Source: Roseburia sp.
GTDB taxonomy: Bacteria > Bacillota > Clostridia > Lachnospirales > Lachnospiraceae
Direction of reading: 5' to 3'
Assembly (NCBI GenBank): GCA_023664265.1
Contig: JAMPFV010000014.1
Location: forward strand, 1 to 49,405
Length of the DNA stretch: 49,405 bases
Shown: piece after piece, positions 42,749 through 49,405 of the stretch
How positions within the stretch are numbered: the stretch's first letter is position 1
Layout: each line of letters starts with the position of its first letter
Translations under genes and position numbers: made by a program
The notes under the pieces: model-generated
Told to the model about the DNA's origin: nothing
Database searches by the model: none
What the model saw: the letters and a program-made list of their open reading frames with translations, nothing else

Positions 42749-43453
42749 CTACCATTCAATATCGTTCACGTTGACGATCTGCTCATTCTTCACCATACTG
42801 ACGATGGTGCCGCTCTTTACCGTGATAATCCGATCCGCCATCGCCGTCAACGCCTGGTTATGCGTGATGACGATCACCGTCTTGCCCTTATTTCGGCAGG
42901 TGTCCTGCAGTAACCGCAGCACGGCCTTTCCGGTATTGTAGTCCAAGGCCCCCGTCGGCTCGTCGCACAAAAGCAGCTTGGGATTCTTGGCAAGCGCACG
43001 CGCAATCGCGACCCGTTGCTGCTCCCCGCCCGAAAGCTGCGCGGGGAAATTGTTCCTCCTGTCTTCAAGACCTACATCCCGCAGGACCTCCGCCGCGTCC
43101 AGCGGGTCCGTGCAGATCTGCGCGGCAAGCTCCACATTTTCCAGCGCGGTCAGATTCTGCACCAGATTATAAAATTGAAAGACAAAGCCGACGTCATGGC
43201 GGCGGTAGCCGGTGAGCTGACGCTTGTTGTACGCCGAGACCTCCGCGTCCTCCAGAAATACTTTCCCCGAGGTGAGCGTGTCCATCCCGCCCAGAATATT
43301 TAAGATGGTCGTCTTTCCCGCGCCGGACGCGCCCACGACCACACAGAACTCTCCCTTTTCTATCTGAAAATTCACATCATGCAGCGCCTGTATTGACACC
43401 TCTCCTGTCTTATAGACCTTGCTGACATCCTGAAATTCCACAAATGAACGCAC
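42749..43453 (-). CDS. ABC transporter ATP-binding protein (MacB/LolD type)
   Basis: The 234-residue ATPase has Walker [27 protein letters not shown] (Q-loop region), signature [15 protein letters not shown], Walker [13 protein letters not shown] and the switch histidine in VIVITHN. It fits the ATPases that partner FtsX-type permeases. I chose the GTG at 43453 ([15 protein letters not shown]) preceded by GGAGAGG; a longer frame goes up to 43534 without a better site. The gene lies between TetR and the permease. Confidence 0.92.
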   Translation of the reverse strand: MRSFVEFQDVSKVYKTGEVSIQALHDVNFQIEKGEFCVVVGASGAGKTTILNILGGMDTLTSGKVFLEDAEVSAYNKRQLTGYRRHDVGFVFQFYNLVQNLTALENVELAAQICTDPLDAAEVLRDVGLEDRRNNFPAQLSGGEQQRVAIARALAKNPKLLLCDEPTGALDYNTGKAVLRLLQDTCRNKGKTVIVITHNQALTAMADRIITVKSGTIVSMVKNEQIVNVNDIEW

Positions 43454-43549
43454 CGTCACCTCTCCTTTTTGTATGGTCTGTTTCCATGATACCACGCGCC
43501 TTTTGACTCTTTCCACAGATTTCTGTTTTTTCACAAAATTTTTATGAAA

Positions 43550-44167
43550 TCATCGCAATACCAGCATATCCCCGTTCAGCACGACCCGCTCCAAGTCCTC
43601 GACCGTAATCATCTCATACTGTGCCGCGAACAGCCGCTTCATCGCGTACAGATAAACAACGCCCCAATAGTAGTCCGCCAGCTTCCTTGCGGAGCCGCCC
43701 ACCATCGTCCCCTCCTTCTGTCCCTGCTCAATCAGCTCGGCCATACACGCATACAGCGCGCTCTGACAGCTCGTCTCCTTCGCGGAAAAATCCGCGCTCT
43801 TCTCCAAGAGCATCTGCGTGTTGAGCGCAACTCTGGCGGCAAACGCTTCATCCTTCTGTAATTTGTTCAGAACGCTCTCCGACAGCCGATGCAGCTTGCC
43901 CTTGGCGGAAATCGGCATTTTCAGCAGCGAGCGGATCTGCAGGAGTTCCTGCTCATAATCAGCCATCCGCAAAATCTCCTGAAACAGCTCCTCCTTCGAC
44001 TCAAAATATATGTAGATGGTTCCCTGCCCGATACCGATGCTCTTGGACAAATCGCTGATTTTTGTTCCCGCAAACCCGTTCCGCGCAAAATAGAGCAGCG
44101 ATTTCTGCAGGATGGCGCTGCGCATCTCTTCCCGTATCTCCATACACCGCTTCTTTGACTTTGGCAT
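43550..44167 (-). CDS. TetR-family transcriptional regulator of the ABC exporter
   Basis: The 205-residue protein has the TetR helix-turn-helix: AILQKSLLYFARNGFAGTKISDLSKSIGIGQGTIYIYFESKEELF, followed by a helical ligand-binding domain. I chose the ATG at 44167 with GGAGTTATACT upstream. It is 96 bases upstream of the ABC ATPase gene on the same strand, and a likely operator lies in front of it, so it probably represses its own operon including the exporter. Confidence 0.9.
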   Translation of the reverse strand: MPKSKKRCMEIREEMRSAILQKSLLYFARNGFAGTKISDLSKSIGIGQGTIYIYFESKEELFQEILRMADYEQELLQIRSLLKMPISAKGKLHRLSESVLNKLQKDEAFAARVALNTQMLLEKSADFSAKETSCQSALYACMAELIEQGQKEGTMVGGSARKLADYYWGVVYLYAMKRLFAAQYEMITVEDLERVVLNGDMLVLR

Positions 44168-44205
44168 AGTATAACTCCTTTTTTCTGTAAGAAATTGCGA
44201 CTGTT

Positions 44206-44227
44206 TGAATGAATTTTTCTTCATTCA
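44206..44227 (-). promoter_or_regulatory. Candidate TetR operator
   Basis: Inverted repeat TGAATGAA (44206-44213) and TTCATTCA (44220-44227) with a six-base spacer, 39 bases upstream of the TetR start codon. Size and position are typical of an autoregulatory TetR site. Confidence 0.68.
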
Positions 44228-44263
44228 TTGATTGTAACAATTTTCCCGACAGACTTCAATCCC

Positions 44264-44482
44264 TCACGCGCAAAAGTCAATCTCGTACCGCGTGCCATGC
44301 GACAGCAGACAGCCGTCGGCCAGGCGGATACAGAGAATGCAGGTGTTGACGTCCCCCTCATAATATCCGTTCACATAGCGGACATGCGGAATATCCGCCT
44401 CCATGGTCGCCAGCGCGATAATGCTGTCCCTGCCAAACCGCTCCTCCATGAGCCGCTTCGCTTCTCCACCCAGTTTTTCCAT
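44264..44482 (-). pseudogene. Truncated pyridoxamine-phosphate-oxidase-like protein
   Basis: The 72-residue frame starts MEKLGGEAKRLMEERFGRDSIIALATMEADIPHVRYVNGYYEGD, which matches the N terminus of small flavin-binding split-barrel proteins (usually about 130-150 residues). Afterwards the sequence departs from the family (NTCILCIRLADGC...) and stops. The rest of the barrel is missing. GGAGGATTCGACA precedes the ATG at 44482. It looks like a fragment left by a deletion. Confidence 0.6.
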
Positions 44483-44546
44483 TGTCGAATCCTCCTTTGC
44501 TTTCGTCATTTTTATTGCCGGTTTTAAAGTGAATAAATATTCATGC

Positions 44547-44591
44547 AAAAAGGTACATGATAGCGAAATTTTCTTTATCATGTACCTTTTT
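44547..44591. terminator. Bidirectional terminator downstream of the GNAT gene
   Basis: A 16-base stem AAAAAGGTACATGATA with TATCATGTACCTTTTT around a short A/T-rich loop. The T-run at one end serves the minus-strand GNAT gene. Confidence 0.78.
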
Positions 44592-44594
44592 GAT

Positions 44595-45205
44595 TTAAAG
44601 CAGTTTTAAAAGCTGCACCAATTCATGGGGTTTTCTTTTTGCGGAATCACTTATTCTTGTATCAAACGGTCGAAAACCATTCTCTCTATAAAAGGATAAC
44701 AGTTTTTCATTGTTATTTGTTTCCAAAAATACAACCATCCCGCCCGCCCAATACTGCAACTGATGTATCTGCCGCATTGCCAATCCCAATAATTCTCTTC
44801 CTGAAATACGTTCATTCGCTCCATTACCATAATTTTTCCCAAGTTGTGCAATCAAATATGCCGCCATATATATGTCTGATTCTGCTCATTCAATACGCTT
44901 ACTCTTGCAAGCTTCTTTTTTACAGTATTACTGAAAGCTTCCGCGTTTATGGTAATCGGCTTGATTGTAATGGCAAAATATCCCACCGGTTCCGCATCCT
45001 CCGTAGAAAATACCAGATATGTAACCGACTGTTGCTTTTTTGCAAAGTCAATTGCCTGTTCTTTTATAAATCTTTCAACATCCAAGTTTATCTTACATGA
45101 AAACTCGGAGAGAATCTGTTGTAAGTCCTCCTCTCCGAGTCCATAGCTTCCGTCACCCAGATACTCACGAATGTTAAAAACCGTATATTTACTCGTTTCC
45201 TGCAC
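44595..45205 (-). pseudogene. GNAT acetyltransferase, frameshifted (toxin-like)
   Basis: The first frame (45205-44852) encodes the N-terminal GNAT half (VTYLVFSTEDAEPVGYFAITIKPITI, KKLARVSVLNEQNQTY). The second frame (from 44867) continues with MAAYLIAQLGKNYG, then GRELLGLAMRQIHQLQ and VFLETNNNEKLLSFYRENGFRPF, the acetyl-CoA-binding half. An AT dinucleotide run (ACATATATATGG) at the junction contains one unit too many to stay in frame. The small gene upstream overlaps it, as in acetyltransferase toxin-antitoxin pairs, so a TacT-like toxin is possible. Inactivation by slippage is the simplest reading. Confidence 0.8.
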
Positions 45206-45383
45206 TCGCCTTTTTCCTTTTCTTCATAAATTTTGCTATATCCTCCGGAGCCGTCAAAAAAGTTGCACTGACCTGAACGGGAGGCGTATTATCATTGGCG
45301 GATGCCTCTATCGCATCGGCAAACATCTCCACCTGTCGTCTGCCGGATATAACAAAATTCTTCGTAATGCTTGAAGTTGCCAT
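45189..45383 (-). CDS. Small protein paired with the GNAT gene, possible antitoxin
   Basis: The 64-residue protein is MATSSITKNFVISGRRQVEMFADAIEASANDNTPPVQVSATFLTAPEDIAKFMKKRKKA plus a short tail. It resembles small conserved Clostridia proteins found in front of GNAT genes. It overlaps the GNAT start by 17 bases. GGAGGTGTGTTTAT precedes the ATG. The antitoxin role is inferred from arrangement only; it remains intact although its partner is frameshifted. Confidence 0.65.
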   Translation of the reverse strand: MATSSITKNFVISGRRQVEMFADAIEASANDNTPPVQVSATFLTAPEDIAKFMKKRKKASAGNE

Positions 45384-45515
45384 ATAAACACACCTCCTTT
45401 GTCAGTATGGCTTTTAATTATTATACGCTTTCTCTGATTCCATTTTACGGTTTCAGCCCCTGTTTTGCAATCAAATTCTTTATAAACTTTTCATAAGGTT
45501 TTATAAAATTCATAA

Positions 45516-46058
45516 TTACACAAAATCATATATAATTACCGTTTCCGCGTAAAAGTCCTCCCCCTCATAGCGGCCTGTCATGTTGAGCGACGATTGCTCC
45601 TTGATATCTAAAGCTGTCCCTTCCCGCTTATCCGTATCGGCCTCTCCGTTGATGCCGCTGTTTTTTACCGTCCACACCTCAAAGCGCGTTTCCTCGGAAA
45701 AATGCACAGTGACCAGATCCTCCTCGCTGCCCACATAGGAAACAGCGGTTGTCGTGGATAAAACATATATCTTATTCACGACAACGCTGTTCTCACCGAT
45801 GCGCTCCACAATCCCCTCCAGCTCTGTTTCCTCCTGCTGCCCGTCATGGTCTGCCGGTTGTACGCTATCTGGCTGCGGATTCTCTGTCTCCGCAGCCCCG
45901 ACACCCTGCTGACTGCCGCCGGTTTCCGCGCCCGCCATATCGCTGTAATAAACCGTCTCTGCCTTGGGCGCCTCTGAACTGCCACACGCCGTCATCATAA
46001 CCGGAGCTGCCCCGACGCAAAGCCCGATCAGCCCTGCTGCCAATTTTTTGCTTTTCAT
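45516..46058 (-). CDS. Putative lipoprotein of unknown function
   Basis: The 180-residue protein has a lysine-rich start (MKSKKLAAGLIGLCVGAAPVMM) and the lipobox TACGSS with the lipidated cysteine near residue 25. A low-complexity, acidic linker follows (SQQGVGAAETENPQPDSVQPADHDGQQEE). The C-terminal domain (VERIGENSVVVNKIYVLSTTTAVSYVGSEEDLVTVHF...) is beta-rich. It should be anchored at the outer face of the membrane. The function is unknown. Confidence 0.8.
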   Translation of the reverse strand: MKSKKLAAGLIGLCVGAAPVMMTACGSSEAPKAETVYYSDMAGAETGGSQQGVGAAETENPQPDSVQPADHDGQQEETELEGIVERIGENSVVVNKIYVLSTTTAVSYVGSEEDLVTVHFSEETRFEVWTVKNSGINGEADTDKREGTALDIKEQSSLNMTGRYEGEDFYAETVIIYDFV

Positions 46059-46134
46059 TATGCTTTTCCCTCTTTCTTATGATTTTACCGGAAAAGCATA
46101 GCACAACCACCTCTAAACAGGCTCTAAGGCTTTC

Positions 46135-48284
46135 TCAGCCTTGAAGCTCCGCCATATATAATGTGCACTGCATATGCGACGGTTCAATGGAGAGCGCCGT
46201 TTTGAAAAACGCCTCCGCCTTCGCCTTATCGCCAAGCCCCCAATTGCCAAGGCCCATCAGATAATAGCAGTGCGCTCGATTCCGCGCCGTGTAATCTTCA
46301 TTGAAAATCCGAAATTCCGGCAGGGACACCGCAAAATATTCTATCTTTACCTGATCCCACAAATGACGCTCCCCATAGTCGATAAGTCTGTAGAATCGGG
46401 ACTTCGCCTCCGCGCTTTTTCCCAGCTTTAATTTTGCAAGCCCCTGATACAGGATCATATCCGCGGGCTGGTCGTTATAATACATCATTCCCGCAGGCTC
46501 GTCTGTACCGGCAGTGGCAATCTCATAGCATTCCATTGCCTCTTCGCTTCTTCCCAAGGCTTCCAATGCAAGCCCCAGATTATAGTATACATGGTTGTCC
46601 TTCGTCCCTTCCAGCTTTCCTTCCCCGAGATTTTCCGGATATACCAGAGACGCCCTGAGCAGCCGCTCCGCCTTTGCGGCCTTCCCCGCCGCAAGAGCCT
46701 GTTTGGCAAGCTGTACCAGCGACCATGTATACTGGGTCGTGATCTTCCCCTCGCCGCCCTCCCATGCATGGAATTTGTGGTTCATGGTAAGGTCATACGC
46801 CTTCTGATAATTGCCCACCATATTGTTCAGGGTGATATATTCAATGAACAGATCATCCCTTTCCTCAATGATGGCCCTGTGCTCCTCATATTTTGCAAGC
46901 CTGTCCGCAAAGCTGTATTCGAGTTTTTTATAAAGCTGATCCAATTCAAGAAAAACTCTCGCATCCGACCTGTTTTTCGCAAACGCGGTCTCCATCTCCC
47001 GCTTTGCCGCCTCCCTATCGCCCCGCTTATTATAATACGCCAGCGACAGATTCCGATGCACTGTCGGGAAGTCCGGATACTGTTGCGCGGTCTGCTCCCA
47101 AAGCCTGACGGCCTCCTCGTATTGCAGCTTATCATAGAACAGATTCCCCAGATAATATGCCGCCATCCCCGCGCCAAACCGCTCCGCCGCATAGCGAAGT
47201 ACCGCGATATCCTCCAACGCATTCGGGAAGCAGTAATCAGAACTCATCTGCTCCGCCTCTCTTATTTTTGCTTCCGCGGCTTTCTCCTTCCCCTGTTTTC
47301 CCAGATAATACGCCTGATAACAGCTTACTAACGGGTAGGCGCTGTCACAGTCCGCCAACAGCCTCTCCGCCTCCTCGTAAGCGCCCGCTTCCGCATAGTC
47401 CCGCGCAATCATCAAATAATTCTGTGGTAAGCCGCGCATCCCTTGATTCTGCTCTTCCTTCAGCTCCGCACGGTTGTACAGGATTGCAGCCTCATTTCGG
47501 CTCATAAAATCAAACGGATCCAATGCGAGATTCTCCTCCGCAAACGCCTTGGCCTCGTCCGACCGCCCCAGTTTCCTCAAAATATACACCTTGAGCGCAC
47601 GGGCTTTTATGTTATGCATATTTTTAACCAGCCCTTTCCATGGTCCATCACCGCATGGACATCCGGCGGAAATATCGACTGCGTATCATCATTGACCGCG
47701 ACGGCGGGATTCGCCCACCACAAAAATGTCTGCGGAAGCGGCGTGCGGTTATAGAGCTGCCCGCTTATCTCGATATAGGCTTTCCCCGGATACAGGGTAA
47801 TTTTCGCTATTCCCTTTGTTCCATACATCCGATCCACGTCATGGCACAAAACCGACTTGCTCCCATCCGCGTTCTCCTCCAATACATAATCCACCGGAAG
47901 AAAGGTCGTCGGTCTGTGGTGCTGCGGCCAGTTAAACTCAATCCCGCCGGAAATCCATGGCCCCGTGAGCCCTACAAGCGCCGGCTTGATCACATGGTTA
48001 TAGTATACAAAATCATAATCATTTGTCTTGTCATACGCCCGCTGTATCCTGCCGTCAAGCTCCGGCAGGACCATAACCTTTAAATATTCATTTTCCAAAT
48101 ATACTGCCTTGTATTCCTTGTCCGTCTTTTCGTCACAGATTTTTTCAACCGTCGGATAGGGATAGACCTTCCCCGAGCTTCCCTGATAAACGCGATTTTC
48201 AAGGAAAATCGGATTCTTCTCCGCTTCACCGATCTCATAGGTTGGAATTGTGACACATTCTTCCCATACACTCACTTCACTCAT
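46135..48284 (-). pseudogene. DUF5107/TPR protein with internal deletion and frameshift
   Basis: The N-terminal frame (MSEVSVWEECVTIPTYEIG...) has DUF5107-type sequence: KVMVLPELDGRIQRAYDKTNDYDFVYYNHVIKPALVGLTGPWISGGIEFNWPQHHRPTTF and FPPDVHAVMDHGK, then ends in KGWLKICIT. A second frame starts at 47619 (MHNIKARALKVYILRKLGR) and carries about 490 residues of TPR repeats. Intact family members are about 1050-1100 residues; here about 350 from the middle are gone and the frames no longer match. The TPR part keeps an open frame and could be made separately. The family occurs beside glycoside hydrolases. Confidence 0.82.
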
Positions 48285-48358
48285 AAAAATCCTCCATATC
48301 CAAGTGCTTTTGCGCAGGACTTTCTGCTCATTGCCCGCGGAAACCAATATATCCGGCT

Positions 48359-48772
48359 CTATCTGCGGATAACCTTCCGCATACCCGAGCCGCAAAATTC
48401 ATGCGGGATTGCCTTGAACCCCTTTTTCTCATAGAAGGCTTCCTTCCCCCTTTCCGCCGCTAACTGTATGCTCGAACGCCCGCCGGCCGGCGTCGCCGCA
48501 TCCACATATGCGGTCAGCATATCGGTAATCCTGCTGCCGATGCCCTGTCCCTGATACTCCGGCTGTACCACGATATCCGCTATCATATAGTACATCCCAT
48601 CCCCGATCAGGCGTCCCATGCCGACAGTCCGGCTCCCGTCCATCGCAGTCACTGTATACAGACTGCCGCGGAGCGCCCTCTGCATCTGTTCCTCCGCCCA
48701 GAGCATCCACCCGACGCTCTCCCTCAGCCTGCAATAGTCCTCATAGCACAGTTCGTTTTCTTTGTACTCCAT
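48359..48772 (-). CDS. GNAT family N-acetyltransferase
   Basis: The 137-residue protein is compact, with YYMIADIVVQPEYQGQGIGSRITDMLTAYV (acetyl-CoA-binding motif A) and AAERGKEAFYEKKGFKAIPHEFCGSGM at the C terminus. It is complete by family standards. The substrate is unknown. It lies upstream of the broken DUF5107/TPR gene on the same strand. Confidence 0.88.
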   Translation of the reverse strand: MEYKENELCYEDYCRLRESVGWMLWAEEQMQRALRGSLYTVTAMDGSRTVGMGRLIGDGMYYMIADIVVQPEYQGQGIGSRITDMLTAYVDAATPAGGRSSIQLAAERGKEAFYEKKGFKAIPHEFCGSGMRKVIRR

Positions 48773-49204
48773 ACCTTCCGGCCCTCCGTAATATTTTCCT
48801 CATAACCTGAGTTCTGCCTGTAACATACAAGAATTATAATGATATTGTCAATATCATAACACAAAATGAATTGGGCGGAAAGAAAAGAAAGACACGTTTA
48901 TAAATGAGTGCCTGAATAGAGCGGGCAAAGAGCCAAACTCAAAAGAAGTACGAGTTGCCCGTTTCCGGTGGGCATAAGGAGCTTCGCTGTAATTCTAATA
49001 AGGAATTGCCTGAAAATGCGCTAAAACCTCGTATTCATGCTATTTTAATGCCTGTTGCACCAAAAGATGAAAATTTCATAAAGATAGATGCTGCTTCTGA
49101 TAAGCAGCGGTGCAGCCGTTTCAGACCAACACATAAAAACACCCCTCCAAACTCAAAACGGGTCTGAATAGGTGTGTCTGCCACTTATTCGGGCGTGACG
49201 ATAC

Positions 49205-49240
49205 AGCCCACCAAAGCTCCGTTTTTTTATTCGGTGGGCT
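49205..49240. other. Stem-loop, 8-base arms
   Basis: AGCCCACC (49205-49212) pairs with GGTGGGCT (49233-49240); the loop contains a run of seven T. Possibly a terminator or the end of a small RNA. Confidence 0.45.
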
Positions 49241-49265
49241 TGTCCTGCCTATGGGTATATAAAGA

Positions 49266-49310
49266 GCAGAGCCGACAAACCGTGATTGCTCACAAGTTCA
49301 TCGGCTCTGC
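49266..49310. other. Stem-loop, 10-base arms
   Basis: GCAGAGCCGA (49266-49275) pairs with TCGGCTCTGC (49301-49310) around a 25-base loop. Its neighbour at 49205-49240 makes a two-hairpin unit of unknown nature near the window edge. Confidence 0.45.
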
Positions 49311-49405
49311 GTCCGGCTCTTTGATGATTTTTGTTTTGCCCGATAAACGGGAATTCTGATAAAACACTTTTTATAGCATTTATTAACTGTTATATCTTAT
49401 CTTCA

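Larger units (their letters stand above)
48773..49405. other. Intergenic region with hairpins, no convincing gene
   Basis: This 633-base stretch contains only short open frames without ribosome-binding sites or recognisable protein families. Two stem-loops lie near its right end and are listed separately. The A/T-rich part at 48820-48870 could contain the GNAT promoter, but no clear boxes stand out. Confidence 0.5.

Noticed and set aside
48955..49167. Possible 70-residue protein on the plus strand in the last intergenic region
   Set aside because: No ribosome-binding site, no recognisable family and only marginal length; not annotated as a gene.

Overview
The window looks like a chromosomal segment of an anaerobic, low-to-mid GC Firmicute, most likely a Lachnospiraceae-type Clostridium. 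Supporting signs are the tsaE-tsaB-rimI-rnz-tsaD-ispD housekeeping run, strong GGAGG ribosome-binding sites, ECF-type vitamin transporters with an FMN riboswitch, and cytoplasmic glycoside hydrolases. The genus is an inference; no 16S rRNA is present. Almost every gene reads on the minus strand.

Layout. 1-5.9 kb: the 5' part of a tRNA-Ser with its promoter, then a conserved operon (YcxB-like protein, tsaE, tsaB, rimI, rnz, a membrane-anchored protein, tsaD, ispD) for t6A tRNA modification, tRNA 3' processing and isoprenoid synthesis. 5.9-8.4 kb: an rpe-tarI-tarJ-like trio that probably makes a CDP-activated pentitol. 8.4-9.3 kb: a PIN toxin/antitoxin pair bounded by inverted repeats. 9.3-22.7 kb: one long, tightly packed surface-glycan operon with two glycosyltransferases, four paralogous radical SAM proteins, a propeller-like protein, three genes for a UDP-2-acetamido-2,6-dideoxy-L-hexose, and a HAD-domain protein. 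Seven of these proteins carry the same small GAGxxG Rossmann-like domain at the N or C terminus. 22.8-24.2 kb: a CDP-glycerol/ribitol phosphotransferase-like protein that could use the CDP-pentitol. 24.3-25.3 kb: a retropepsin-like protein and a small partner, bounded by the same inverted repeats as the PIN cassette. 25.3-27.3 kb: an intact TnpB homologue whose three RuvC catalytic acidic residues are all replaced, with a structured RNA candidate downstream and a divergent XRE regulator. A 50-bp sequence in its leader is duplicated in the leader of the glycan operon.

27.4-35.5 kb: GH31 glycosidase, ribU under an FMN riboswitch, a second PIN toxin/antitoxin pair, a coiled-coil protein, a large GH28-like protein and a bacteriohemerythrin. 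35.5-39.7 kb: orphan immunity-type genes (SMI1/KNR4 family and unknowns) and a damaged MocR regulator beside a vitamin ECF S-component. 39.7-44.5 kb: a TetR-controlled FtsX-type ABC exporter whose permease is interrupted by an amber codon. 44.3-48.8 kb: several broken genes (flavin-oxidase-like fragment, frameshifted GNAT, DUF5107/TPR protein with an internal deletion) mixed with an intact lipoprotein and a GNAT. The last 630 bp hold hairpins but no convincing gene.

The strongest leads for new biology are the nuclease-dead TnpB (a candidate RNA-guided regulator) sharing a leader with the glycan operon, the glycan operon itself with its radical SAM/Rossmann/glycosyltransferase set, and the two inverted-repeat-bounded two-gene cassettes.
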